From: Zygnema cylindricum
Lineage: Eukaryota; Streptophyta; Zygnematophyceae; Zygnematales; Zygnemataceae
Direction: 5' to 3'
Length of the DNA: 64,000 bases
NCBI GenBank assembly: GCA_037447655.1
Contig: JBBHKE010002834.1
Coordinates: forward strand, 1 to 64,000
How positions within the stretch are numbered: the stretch's first letter is position 1; each line of letters begins with the position of its first letter. This document shows positions 45,790-57,472 of this stretch, in pieces. Under the pieces are notes generated by a model. That model was not told the DNA's origin and did no database searches. It saw only the letters and a list, made by a program, of their open reading frames with translations. Made by a program: the position numbers and the translations under genes.

Positions 45790-46785
45790 CCGGACGGGTA
45801 CAATTCATGAAATAAATTATATTTCCCACTACTTCTCTATAAGGGATCGTATGCATAAATCTTTTCTCTTCCGAGGCTACCTTATCATCTAAGATTATAA
45901 GTCCCTCCTCCTCACTCCGTTCACTTCCCTTCTTTAATTCCATAGGAGTGGTACAACTATTAGCCTTGTCCATTTGGAATTTATCTAACATGTTTCCAAT
46001 GGCCTCTTTTTGAGTTAATCTTATTATCTTTCTATCTCTGTCTCTCTCTACCTGAATTCCCAAAATATACCTTGCTTCTTTTATATCCTTCATCTCAAAT
46101 CTTCTTTTTAAATCATTTTTCAATTTATTTATTTTATCCATAGATTTACTTAAAATAAGCAAATCATCGACATAAATTGCAATAAAAATAATTCCTTCTT
46201 CATGTTCAAACAAATAAATTGATTGATCTGAGCTGATCTAAACATTTTCGAAACCTGTAACAAACTCATTGAGCATCTTGTTCAAGTGTCGAGGCTCCTG
46301 TTTCACCCCATACAAAGATTTGATCAATCGACACACCTTACTTTCCTCCCCTTGCTCCACAAATCCTTCGGGCTGTCGCATAAAAATTTCTTGTTCCAAC
46401 TCTCCATGTAGGAAGGTCGTCTTGATGTCCATCTGATGCACTTCCATGTCTTCTGCTGCCGCCATACTGAGAAGTATCCAAACCAAAGGAAACCTGACGA
46501 TCGGAACAAAAGTCTCCTCGTATTCAATTCCCTGTTTTTGGGTAAATCCCTTCGCCACTAACCGAGCCTTGTAGCGCTCAATGGTGTTATCCGGGTTGAG
46601 TTTCAGCTTAAATACCCACTTACACCCAATTGGCCTCTTGTCAGAGGAGAATACACCAATTCCTATGTATAGGCCGCCATAATTGAGGCCATAACCTCAT
46701 TAATGTCTCTCTTCCACCGATTTCTTTCAAGACAAGTCATTACCTCATTATAAGTTTCAGGTTCATCGAGGTGAGACAGTTTGGT
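45790..46785 (-). pseudogene. Copia reverse transcriptase
   Basis: Minus strand: the GCKWVFKLKLNPDNTIERY region (about 46620), VAKGFTQKQGIEYEETF, MDIKTTFLHGELEQEIFM (46238-46558), then the catalytic IYVDDLLILSKS (45719-46213). A frameshift at about 46225 separates the two main frames. It is cut off after FMNCTRPE. Confidence 0.88.
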
Positions 46786-47883
46786 TACCTTATTGTTAAC
46801 TTATCTCTCTTGCAATCTTTTGCTTTTCTTATTCCTCCCTCAAACTCGGTTGCCGGAATAGATGGCTCTCTTGGATTCTTCTGAACAGTTTCTACTTCTC
46901 CCGTATTCCTTGATTCCGAGTCGATTTCCACCACGTCTTCCGCTTCGGTTGGAGTTAATACTAAAGGTTCCACATTTAAGTTCTTCTCGATCTGATCCGT
47001 ACTTGCAAGATCATCATCTTTTTGAAATCTTGGATAGTTAAGAAGCTCAAAGTCATCGGAATTTTCTGACTCAAATCTGATTTTAACTGTCTTTGTATTC
47101 TTACAGGGATCTATAGATTTTCCTTCATCCATAACCACTAGGTTCTTCACTAGGATAATATCCTCTCTTTTGAGATTATAAAATCTATATCCTTTTACAT
47201 CTTCATCATATCCTAGTAGATATCATGGTTTTCCTTTTGGGTTTAACTTCCAGTTTGACCGATCTGTGTCTAAACTGAACACTTGACTACCGAAAACCTT
47301 TAAGTGTGAAACATCTGGTTTTCGGCATGTCCCTCTTTCATAGATGTTTGGCCTTTTACTGGTGAAGTAAGAACTCTATTCTTGAGATAATATGCACAAT
47401 TCATTGCTTCGGCCCAAAACTTCTTTCCTATCTTCTTATCTGACAGCATACTCTTAGCACTATCACTGAGTGTTCTATTTAATCTTTCAGCTACACCATT
47501 CTGCTCAGGATTTTCAAGAACTGTCATTTGGTGTTGCACTCCATCTTCTCTCAAAAAATCCTCAAACTGGTTAGAGGTATACTCTCCAACATTGTCAACC
47601 TTACTCTCTTGATTGAGGTTTCATGGAGTTTTTCACTCCATGCTTTATATTGTTTAAAACATTCCTGAGACTCTGACTTATTTTTCAAAAAATACACCTT
47701 AGAATAAAGAGACCAATCATCGGTGATAGTCATCATAAATCTCTCCCCCCCGCGTGATGGCACTCTGGCTGGCCCCCAAATATCTGTGTGTACTAAATCT
47801 AAAATATTTTCTCCCTTATAGGTGGCAGTTTTTGGGAAGGGTAACTTGTGTGCTTCAACCTTGAGCACATCCACTACAATCAC
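46785..47883 (-). pseudogene. Copia hinge and integrase core
   Basis: Minus strand. The acidic hinge ends in FEGGIRKAKD (46785-47150). Integrase has NPEQNGVAERLNRTLSDSA with the catalytic glutamate (47300-47554), and HTDIWGPARVPSRGG and ITDDWSLYSKVYF (47551-47883). The second catalytic aspartate region is damaged (RVRLTMLESIPL in place of RSDNVGEYTT). Confidence 0.87.
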
Positions 47884-48640
47884 TTAGATTCTCACTTTCA
47901 CCAAACTGAATCCCTTCCACTACTTCCATCTTTTTCATCTCTCTTAACGCATCTAGATTCACATGCCCAAGCCTCTTATGCCACAACATTATATCATGAA
48001 CACCAGCATGATAAAGTTTCTTCTTTTCATTGCTTAAAATCAGCCTAAACATCCCTTGGCTTCCTTTTTCAGCAGTGAAATAAACTTCCTCCTCAAAACT
48101 AGCAGTAAAGACTCCTTTCCTAATGCTAATATCAAAACACTTATCATCTAATACAGATGTAGAGATGAGGTTTTTGTTCAGCTTCGGAATAAACAATACA
48201 TCGACGAATATAACTATGGATGTCTTTCCTTCTACTAACACTTTTAGATCTACCGATCTTATAAGAGTAGTAGTACCTATCCTCCCATCCCCATACTCTA
48301 TCTCTACGGTGGGAATCTTTCTTATCTTAGTGAACAGGTGTTTATCTTTACACATGTGCATGGATGCACCTGAATCTACAATCCAGTGTGCTTCACCTTT
48401 TAATCCACCGAAAGCACATTTCTGCTTTCGTGGAATTTCGACCTCATTTTTCCCTTCCAACTCCTCATCCATTAGGAGTTCATCGTCCTCCTCCTCGGAT
48501 TCCGCCTCATGTTTTGTGTCACAAGGGCCCTTTTCTTTCCTTTCAGGGGGTCCACCCGTCTGCCCATCCTTTAACCGCAGCTCGGTTAACTTAGTGCATT
48601 CAGCCATATAGTTCCATGGTTTCTTACAAAAATAGCACAA
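47855..48640 (-). pseudogene. Copia zinc knuckle, protease and integrase N-terminus
   Basis: An open frame of 261 codons. It has the knuckle CYFCKKPWNYMAEC, an acidic linker, an intact protease motif WIVDSGASMHMC, LFIPKLNKNLISTSV, and the integrase zinc region HKRLGHVNLDAL with CSGCAQG. It is the best-preserved protease in the window. Confidence 0.9.
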
Positions 48641-48742
48641 ACCCTTCGGAGTCCTTGGTCTGAACTCCTCAATCTAATTTTTTTGCACCTCCCCTCGATA
48701 ATTTCCAACCTGTTTTCTAGAATCATTATTTCTCAAATCGGT

Positions 48743-49532
48743 TCAATCTGCCAAAGCTTGCTCACTCTTTCCTCCCCTTCGGATCTCTATTGTATTTTCC
48801 CGAACGAGAATCATCCCAACCACTGAATTCCAAATCCACCCTGAGTCCGCTAAGTCCTGCACACGGTTGACTATGTTCATGAACTCATCGGGTAACTTCA
48901 TTAGTAAACAATTGACCTTTTCCTTTTCACTAAATAATTTCCCAGCACTCTCTACTTCCATGAAAAGTGTAGCAAGCTCATTGCAAAAATCCAACATCTT
49001 CCCCCTTTTGTACAGATACTCCTTAATTTTCTGATCAACCAACAGTTGTTGCTCAATCGTACCATTTCGGTACATCTCTATGAGAGCCATTCGAAGATCG
49101 GATGCCCTCTCTACCTGCAAATCGGGAGATGCAAGCCCTTGAGAAAGATGGCGGAGGATGAAGTGCTTAGCCGCCATATTATTGTAGTCGACGTATCGAT
49201 ATCATTCTCGTTATTCCTCGTAATAGGTGACATGAATGCCGAACCGGTTGCTATTGGTGTGACCGTCTCCTTCTCCTTTCCTTTGTCCACCACCTCTCCT
49301 TCCTTTGTCTCCTCCGTTGAAGATGGATCTGCATCTCTAGTGAATCTGCCTTCGTAAACCCTGGCGGTATCCAGAGACTGAATGGACGCCTTACTCGTCC
49401 ACTCACAATTCCCCAAAACCGTTTCTCACATAGAGCTCCTATCATAAGACTTTCCCAGTATATGAAGCCAACTCCATTGAATATGGGCACCCTAGATGGT
49501 GAGCCCATAACCTGCAACTCTGAGACCTCCAT
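48743..49532 (-). pseudogene. Copia gag
   Basis: Opens at ATG 49532, 20 bp inside the LTR (MEVSELQVMGSPSR), and crosses the primer-binding site. The N-terminal frame has YWESLMIGALCEKRFWGIVSG. A frameshift leads to 49111-49416, then the main capsid block (48743-49177) with ERASDLRMALIEMYRNGTI and FMNIVNRVQDLADSGWIW. Confidence 0.88.
49498..49512 (-). other. Copia primer-binding site (half-tRNA type)
   Basis: Minus strand GGTTATGGGCTCACC, directly next to the 5' LTR. It is 14 of 15 complementary to the initiator tRNA-Met anticodon stem-loop. Confidence 0.75.
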
Positions 49533-50546
49533 AAGACCTCAAAGTAGGCAGCTCACAAGAAGATTCTCGGATAATCTTGACCCCTTTGTGTTTCATAAAG
49601 AATAACTGCCACCCTGACAAACAAAAATACTGACCAATTTCACCACTGTGATGGTAAGACTCCCTTGAGTCTATTGCAAAAAGAATCTCTGAATTTGCTT
49701 CACTGAGCAGCAAGTTATGGAGGGTCAAAGTTGACCTTTTGTACAGAAGCTCTCTGGGAGAGAGGGTCCAATATATAAAATTTTTCTAAGTCCTATCTCT
49801 CTCTAAAACTCTATCTACTGAAGTACGGCACCAATTATAATACTGTATCGTACATAAAGGTACAGGTGCCGGTGTACTTTCTTTACGGCCATTGTACGAC
49901 ATGGCCAATAAGTCCACACATGTCATTTTTGGATTCGTTATTGGAATCCCTGGAGATGCCGTAATCCAATGTGATTGCGCCACGTGGCGGTTGATGTGAC
50001 ATCGTCTGCAAACCGTCGATAACCCATTCCGCGATCTCGGCATGCTTTGTGGCTGTCCGATTAAGTCGGATTACAATCGTAGTCATTATAAATACTTGCG
50101 CAATATTTGTTTCCCCTTCGAAACAAAATGCGTGATATTCTTTTTTGGATGTGCCGTACGCCGTACATTACAAACTGTATCTATGTCAAAATATCCCGTT
50201 GAATGAAATAGCCTACGTGTTAACATTTAAATAACTACCAACCTTATATCATATATCTCCAGTTTAGACTAGATGGCTAAGGCTATCACCTACCGGTTGC
50301 CTTGACAGACGACAGGTACCAGGTTCAAATCCTGGGTCGGCCAAGTTCATTTTGGTAAAATCTACCAACCTCATATCTCTCCCCGTCGGGATAGCATAGG
50401 CAGCCATGGCTCTATCTCCCTCTCCAACTTTTAGTGACTTCGACAAGTGTGGGAGCTAGAGAGAGGAGTTAGAGGCAGGCTGCCTGTGCTTCTTTTCTAC
50501 ATTTTACAAAACCTAGAAAATACTAAAATAACCTTTTATTTCTACA
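49513..50546 (-). repeat. Copia 5' LTR (1-kb family, tRNA-like type I)
   Basis: 1034 bp. The minus strand starts TGTAGAAATAAAAGG and ends CAGAGTTGCA. The plus strand holds the clearest type I tRNA-like module (50265-50345) with a perfect T-arm (50319-50335). The GTAC hairpin is at about 49851-49893. Confidence 0.93.
50265..50345 (+). other. tRNA-like module, type I (antisense to LTR)
   Basis: Has an A-box-like GATGGCTAAGGC (50272-50283) and a perfect T-arm CCAGG-TTCAAAT-CCTGG (50319-50335) containing the B-box GGTTCAAATCC. No 7-bp acceptor stem is evident. Related copies lie near 9885, 12110, 15675 (minus strand) and 55700. Confidence 0.65.
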
Positions 50547-50588
50547 TAATTTAGACCTAGAAAATACTAAAAGAACCATAAATTTCTA

Positions 50589-52203
50589 CTCTCCCCTTAT
50601 TTTCTAGTCACCTTTTAATTTCAAAACCACACTTTTCCTTGCAAAAAAATAGCTTGGGGGAGCGCACAGGTTTGGTCATCATATCTGCTACCATTTCACA
50701 ATCTGGTCTATATTCTAAACTGATTATTCTGTCTTCTACCTTTTCCCTAACGAAACTAAGTCTAATTTCCATATGTTTTGCTCTAAAATGGTGTTTAGGA
50801 TTGGCAAAAATGGCAATAGCAGTGTGATTGTCACAAAATACTTTCTGAACACCACTTTTAAGATGAAGTTCACCAAACAAGGACATGACCCACATTAATT
50901 CTTTTACAGCAGAGCAAGAGGCCATGTACTCAGCCTCCATAGTGGACTGAGCAATGACCTTTTGCTGCTTGCTGCTCTATTAGCAAGCCCATCACCCACA
51001 TACAATACATACCTAGATGTGCATCTTCTCATATGAGCATCCCCATAGCTGGCATAACTCCAAGTGGTGATGTCACTATTGTTCCCACCCAAATGCAACC
51101 ATAGATCTCTAGTCTGTATGAGATATCTAAAGACTCCCTTAGCTGCCTCCCAATCTTTCTTAGTGGGAGCTTCCATACTCCTACTTAGTACTCCTACAGC
51201 TGCGGCTATGTCTGGACAGGTACAATTCATAAAATATATTAGGCTGCCCACTACTTGTCTATAAGGGATGGTCTGCATAAATCTTTTCTCTTTCAGGCCT
51301 ACGTTATCATCCAGAATTATAACTCCCTCTTTCACACTCCCCTCACTTCCCTTCTTTAGATTTCTAGGAGTGATACAACTATTAGCCTTGTCCATTTGGA
51401 ATCTTTCTAACATGTTTCTAATGGCCTCCTTTTGATTTTAGCTTATTATCTTTCTATCTTTGTCTCTCTCTACCTCAAAACCCAAAGTATACCTTGCTTC
51501 TCCCATATCTTTCATCTCTAATCTTCCTTTTAGATCATTTTTCAACTTATTTATTTTATCCATAGAGTTACTTAAAACCAGCAAATCATCAACATAAATT
51601 GCAATAAAAATAATTCCTTCCTCATCTTCAAACAAATAAATTGAGTGATCTAAGTTTATCTGAATATATCATAAACGTGTAAGAAACTCATTGAGCTTCT
51701 TGTTCCATTGTCGGGGCGCTTGTTTAAGCCCATACAAAGATTTGATCAATCGGCATACCTTGCTCGCCTCCCCTTGCTGCACAAATCCTTTGGGCTGTTG
51801 CATAATAATCTCCTCTTCCAATTCTCTATGTAAGAAGGTCGTCTTGATGTCCATTTGATGCACTTCCATGTCTTCTGTTGCATCCATATTGAGAAGTATT
51901 CGAACAAAGGAAAACCTGATGACTGAAGCAAAAGTCTCTTGGTAGTCAATTCCCTTTTTATGGGTAAATCCCTTCGCCACTAACCGAGCCTTGTAGCGCT
52001 CAATGGTGTTATCCGGGTTGAGTTTCAATTTGAATACTCACTTACACCCGATTCGCTTCCTATCAGGGGGACAGTCCACCAATTTCCCTGTATTCGCTCC
52101 TATAATCGGAGCCATCTCCTCATTAATGGTTGTCTTCCAGTGGTTCCTCTCAGGACATTTCATCGCCTCACCATAAGTGTGGGGTTCATCAAGATGAGAC
52201 AGT
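50589..52203 (-). pseudogene. Copia RT-RNase H
   Basis: Minus strand. RT: LNPDNTIERYKARLVAKGF and MDIKTTFLHRELEEEIIM (51669-52028), and the catalytic IYVDDLLVLSNS (51438-51635). RNase H: CTCPDIAAAVGVLSRSM (50904-51413), then MEAEYMASCSAVKELMW and CDNHTAIAI (50608-50940). Frameshifts lie near 51640, 51420 and 50935. Confidence 0.9.
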
Positions 52204-53361
52204 TTGGTTACCTTGTTGTTAACTTGTTTCTCTTGTAGTCTTTTGATGCTTCTCCTTCAACCCTCAAACTCTGATGGCCAAATGGATGGCTCTCGTGGAT
52301 TCTTTAGAAATATTTCGACTTCTCCCCTATCCATCGATTCCGGGTCTATTTCCACCACGTCTTGTGCTTCGGTTGGAGTTGGCACTAGAGGTTCCACGGC
52401 TGAATTCTCCTCAGTTTAATTTGTACCTGCAAGATCATCATCTTCTCAAAAACCTGGATAGTTAGGAAGCTCAAAGTCATTTGAATTTTCTGACTCAAAT
52501 CAAATTTTGACTGTTCTTTTTTGTTTAAAGGGATCTATAGATTTCCCTTACTCCATGACCACTAGATGCTTTACTAGGATTATATCTTCTCTTTTGAGAT
52601 TATAGATTCTATATCCTTTGACATCTTCATCATATCCTAGCAGATATCTTGGTTTTCCTTTCGGATCCAGCTTCTAATTTGACCGATCTGTGTCTAGGCT
52701 GAATACTTGACTACCAAAATCCTTTAAGTGTGAAACATCTGGTTTCCCGTCGGTCTATCTCTCATAAGGAGTTTCGCCTTTTACTGCCGAGGTAAGAATT
52801 CTATTCTTGAGATAATTTGCATAGTTCATAGCTTCGGCCCAAAACCTCCTTCTTATTTCCTTTTCTGAGAGCATACTCCTGGCACTATCACTTAGAGTTC
52901 TATTTAACCTCTTGGCTACACCATTCTGCTCCAGATTTTCAGGAACTATCTTTTGGTGTTGCACTCCATCTTCTCCAAAAATCCTCAAACTGATAATAGG
53001 TATACTCTCCCCCATTATCACTCCTTACTCCCTTAAAAAGGGTTTCATGGAGTTTCTCACTCGATGCCTTATATTCGTAAAAAACCTGTGGGGCCTTTGA
53101 TTTATTTATCAAAAAATACACTCTAGAGTATTGAGACCAATCGTCAGTGATTTTCATCATAAACCTTTGACCACCGGTTGAGGGCACTTTGGCCGGTCCC
53201 CAAATATCACAGTGTACCAAGTCAAACACTTTTTCCCCTTTATAAGTGGCTTCATTTGGGTAGGGTAATCTGTGTGCTTTACCTTGAGCACAACCACTAC
53301 AGTCACTTAGGTTTTCACTTTCTCCAAACTGAATTCCTTCCACTATTCCCATCTTTTTCAT
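52204..53361 (-). pseudogene. Copia hinge and integrase
   Basis: Minus strand. A decayed acidic hinge (52204-52560), then GVAKRLNRTLSDSARSML with FWAEAMNYANYLKNR (52755-53021). The 52939-53361 frame has CSGCAQGKAHRLPYP, HCDIWGPAKVPSTGG and the catalytic RSDNGGEYTYYQF. A frameshift at about 52960-53000 separates the two halves. Confidence 0.88.
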
Positions 53362-54110
53362 TTATTTCAACTTATCTAAATGCACATATCCATGCCTCTT
53401 ATGCCACAACATAATATCATGAACACCAATATAGTAAACTTTCTTCTTTTCATTGCTTAAAATCAGCCAAAACATGCCTTGGCTACCTTTTTCAGTAGTG
53501 AAATAAAATTCCTTCTCAAAGCTAGCAGAAAAAGGGTCCCTTCCTAGTGCTAGTCTCAAAACCCTTATCATCTAACACAGACGGTGAGATGTGGTTTTTG
53601 TTTAACTCTGGAATAAAAAACACATCAGAGAATGTCACTATGGATGTCTTTCCCTCCACTAAGACTTTCAGATCTACAGATCCTACCATAATAGTAGTGA
53701 CTACCCTCCCATCACCATACTCTATCTCTACGGTGGGAATCTTTATCATCTTAGTGAACAGGTGTTTATCGTTACACATGAGCATGGAGGCATTGAAATC
53801 CACAATCGAACCTCCTTCACCTTAAAACCTCCAAAATCACATTTTTGCTTTCGAGGAATTTCGACCTCGGTCTTTGCCTCCAACTCCTCATCCAACAAGA
53901 GCTCACTTTCCTCCTCCTCAGATTCCTCCACGTGTACTTGAGTCGAAAGAGCCTTTTTCTTTCCTCTTCGAGGTCCACCGACCAGCCCCTCCTTTAACCA
54001 AAGTTCAGTTAGCTTAGTGCACTCCGCCATATAGTGCCCTGGTTTCTTACAAAAATGACACAAACCCTTGGGAGCCCTTGGTCCAAACTCCTCGGTCTGA
54101 TTTTTTGCCC
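53362..54110 (-). pseudogene. Copia zinc knuckle, protease and linker to integrase
   Basis: Minus strand. Knuckle CHFCKKPGHYMAEC, an acidic linker and RKQKCDFGGFKV (53746-54063). The protease motif region reads WISMPPCSC or DFNASMLMC depending on frame, because of an indel in the active site. Then FFIPELNKNHIS and HKRHGYVHLDKL (53362-53803). Confidence 0.87.
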
Positions 54111-54955
54111 CCCATCTCTATAATTTCCGCTTAGTTTCCTAGAATCATTGTTCCTCCAATCGGTCCCAGTTGCCAAGGCTTACCCACTCTTTCCTCCCCT
54201 TCTGATCTCAATCGTGTTCTCTCGAACGAGAATCATACGTACCACTGAATTCCATATCCACCTTGAGTCTGGCAAGTCCTGCACATGGTTGAATATGTTC
54301 TCGAACTCATGTGGTAACTTCATGAGCAAGCAGATAACCTTCATCTTTTCAGTTTCAACTTGTCTCGCACTCTTTAGCTCTATGAAAAGTGTTGCGAGCT
54401 CATTACAGAAATCAAACATCTTCCCTCCCTTGTAAACATATGCGTAAATTTTTTGATTAGCCAACTGTTGCTGCCCAATCGTACCACTTCGGTACATCTT
54501 TATGAGAGCCACCCAAAGATTGGATGCCATGTCTACCTACAAATGAGGAGATGCAAGCCCTTGAGTAAGATGGCGGAGGATGAAGTGCTTTGCTGCTATA
54601 TTGTTGAGTCCTAGGTATCGGTATCATTCTCCTCGTTCCTCGAAATAGGTGACATGAATGCCGAACCGGTTGCTATTGGTGTGAGTGTCTCCTTCTCCTT
54701 TCCTTTGTCCACCACCTCCCCTTCCTTTGTCTCCTCCGTTGGAGATGGATCTGCATCTTTGGTGAATCTGCTTCTTGTAAAACCTGGTGGGATCCCAAGA
54801 GTGCATGGACGGCTCACCCGTCCACTAAATATTCCCCAAAACCATTTCTCACATAGAGCTCCTGTCATCATACTCTCCCAATATATGCAGCCAATTCTAT
54901 TAAAGATTGGCACCCTAAAGGGTGGGCCCATAACCTGCAAATGTGAGACCTCCAT
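54111..54955 (-). pseudogene. Copia gag
   Basis: Opens at ATG 54955, 20 bp inside the LTR (MEVSHLQVMGPPFR), and reads across the primer-binding site to YWESMMTGALCEKWFWGIFSG (54611-54955). The capsid part lies at 54180-54530 (LWVALIKMYRSGTIGQQQ, HVQDLPDSRWIW). A stop or frameshift lies near 54540-54610. Confidence 0.88.
54921..54935 (-). other. Copia primer-binding site (exact half-tRNA match)
   Basis: Minus strand GGTTATGGGCCCACC, directly next to the 5' LTR. It is fully complementary to the plant initiator tRNA-Met anticodon stem-loop. Confidence 0.8.
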
Positions 54956-55981
54956 AGGTCCTCAGAGTAGGCAGCTCACACGAAGCCTCTAGGATAACCT
55001 TGACCCCTTTGTGTTTCAGCAAGATTAACTGCCACCATGGCAAACAAAAACTCTGACCACCTTCACCCCTCTGAAGGTAAGACTCCCTTGAGTCTATAGC
55101 AAAAAGAATATCTGAATTTGCTCCACTGAGCAGTAAGTTATGGAGGGTCAAAGTTCACCTTTTGTACAGAAGCTCTCTGGGAGAGAGGGTCCTATCTACC
55201 AAATTTTTCTAAGTCCTATCTAGCTCTTAAACTCTTTCTACTGAAGTATGACACTTATCAAAATACTGTATCGTACAGAAGGGTACAGGTGTCGGTGTAC
55301 TTTCTGTATAGCCATTGTACGACATTTTTAACCACTTGACACATGTCATATATGGATTCGTTCATGGAATCCCGAAAGATGCCATAATCCAATGTTTTCG
55401 TGCCATGTGTGATACGATGTGGCGGTGACCAAATACCGCCAAAATCCTATTTTGCGATCTTGGCATCCTTCGCGACCGTCTGATCAAAACCGGATTGTAA
55501 TCGTAGCTGTTATAAATCGTTTTTGCGATATTTGTTTCGCTGTCGAAACAAAATGCGCCGTATCCGTTGCGTATTGTACTGTATTCCGTACTTTATAAAA
55601 TTGTATCCATGCTCGATGTCTATAGTTTCAGTTAAATGAATTTGTTTTCGCGTCACAGTTTAAATATTTGTCAAACCATAAATGTCTTAGCACCGATCCT
55701 AGACTATTACGATAAAGCTAACCGCTACCGGCTAGCTTGACAGACTGTAGGTACCAGGATGAAATCCTGGGTCTGTCAAGTTCCCTTGTGTAAATCTACT
55801 AAAGCATCTGCCTGTCTCCCTCTCGATAGCACAGGCAGCCATGGCTGTATCTCCCTCTACAACCTTCAATGACTACGACAAGTGTGGGAGCTGAAGAGAG
55901 GAGTTAGAGGCAGCTGCCTTGGCTTTTTTTCTTTAATTAATTTAGACCTAGAAAATACTAAAAGAACCATGAATTTCTACA
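54936..55981 (-). repeat. Copia 5' LTR (1-kb family, tRNA-like type I)
   Basis: 1046 bp. The minus strand starts TGTAGAAATTCATGG and ends TTTGCA. It has the tRNA-like module on the plus strand (T-arm 55754-55770, stem CCAGG/CCTGG) and the GTAC hairpin (about 55268-55310). Confidence 0.93.
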
Positions 55982-57472
55982 TGCTTCCATTCTGTAACCT
56001 TGTTACAAAGTGAGATTAACAATGGAGGTTTTAAGTGTTTTCTTAGTTAGGCGCATTCAACCTCACAAAGAAGAGAAAATTCTTATGAAGGTCTATCTCT
56101 ACGATCATTTCCCATATCAAAGGTCATGATATTGAAGAGACGATCTCCAACCCAATCAGAAACCCCTCATGTGCAAAATTACTTAGGATTCACGTAAGTT
56201 TAGAGTTCTATCTGCAAAAAGTAAATGTGTAGACTTGACCGGTAAAAAGCCTCAATCGGTCCAAGTATGACCTTTGCAAAATGGTGTGACAATCTAAGAC
56301 TCGTTAATGTTCTAGTTTTACAAATGATCTGCAAAGATTTACGAAAGCGAGATTGTGAAGAACCTTAGGATTCTTTATCATTCTATTAAATTATCCAAAT
56401 GAACCAAAGTAAAGCTTCATCCAACCATCTTATAAAAAAATATTTGGACATTCGATTCTAGCCAACATTTACAACATTTAATTCCCTCAAAATTTCCCTT
56501 GAAACTAAATCATGTATGTGGATTTGATGATTGACTCTGATTGCTACTGTAGTGTTCGCATTTGCAGGCCTATTAAACACTCTTCTTTGATGTATGAGCA
56601 CTCAAAGAAAAAGCGGCATGTGATGCTGTTAAGAACATGGAACACAATTATGCATGCCGCAATGATATGGATGATTTTACTTTAATGGTGGTATTTAGAT
56701 TATTGGCCCTTGATACTTGTGGTGGACATTCTTTCGTGGGACGACTTGAGGAGCCTTCCCCCTTTTGACCCCTCACAACTATTTATCATGAGTGTTTTTT
56801 TGAGGCTATACAACGTGTGTAAGCTTCCATCCTTCTTTGATCTTTTATTGTAGTTATAAATAGAACGTGTTCCACATGTCTTTTAAATCGCTCCACCAAC
56901 GTTGGAATATTTACGGGACTCGACGTACTTTTCATGGTTTTTTCCTTATGTTGGGGGTTCGCTTGGGGGTTCTTTGGACAACCACCTCGTTGTTGATTTT
57001 GAGCTTGTTGCTCTTTTCTGCATACTTCATTTTTTCGCCTTTTTTATGTGTTTGTTTTTTTTCATTGTTTGCTCTTTTGGTTTGTTTATAAATGTATATT
57101 GACTTTATTAAAAAGTGTTATGGTAAACCATTTGACTCCATGGGAACAAAAAGAGGCAGCAATGCTAAAATTGAAAAACTACATGTGGAGGGAAGGAAAC
57201 AAAAAGGATAAGCAAGGCAAAAGCAACGAAGACACAAAGAAAATGACAACTAAAACTAAGACACCTAAATAATCAACAAACACTTAAGAAAATACCAGAG
57301 TGCGAAAACCAAAATGACCCAACTAAACCCCAACATAACTAGAAATATACAAAAAAAAACATCGTAAGTCCCTAAATATCGAGGGAGTACGCAAAAGGGG
57401 TTCCAGAACACGTCGCCGATCCATGACGACAATAAACAATCGAAGGAGGATAGAACTTGCACTCGTTGCAAA
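55982..57472. other. Unassigned intergenic region
   Basis: About 1.5 kb. A plus-strand stretch near 56600-56765 reads as an open run (KEKAACDAVKNMEHNYACRN and DDFTLMVVF) before a stop. It faintly recalls the end of a PP2C-type phosphatase domain, but I would not name it from this. The rest shows no domain or repeat. Confidence 0.35.

Larger units (their letters stand above)
45790..50546 (-). mobile_element. Ty1/copia element, 3' truncated
   Basis: A minus-strand copia with a 5' LTR at 49513-50546. Gag through RT is present. The sequence stops at CTRPE in the RT-RNase H boundary (45790), so RNase H and the 3' LTR are missing. It sits about 42 bp inside the LTR of the neighbouring copia: bases 50547-50588 are the head of that LTR. 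Confidence 0.88.
50547..55981 (-). mobile_element. Ty1/copia element with interrupted 3' LTR
   Basis: A minus-strand copia. The first 42 bp of its 3' LTR are at 50547-50588 and the rest was lost when another copia inserted there. A polypurine tract (AAATAAGGGGAG) adjoins at about 50589-50600. Internal domains run from RNase H (50608) to gag (54955), and the 5' LTR is 54936-55981. It carries many frameshifts. Confidence 0.9.

Noticed and set aside
50265-50345. A functional tRNA gene
   Set aside because: The T-arm is perfect, but acceptor and anticodon stems do not form. It recurs within LTRs.
56590-56765. PP2C-like phosphatase fragment
   Set aside because: Only a faint resemblance over about 50 codons, with no metal-binding motif. 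Not enough to annotate as a gene.
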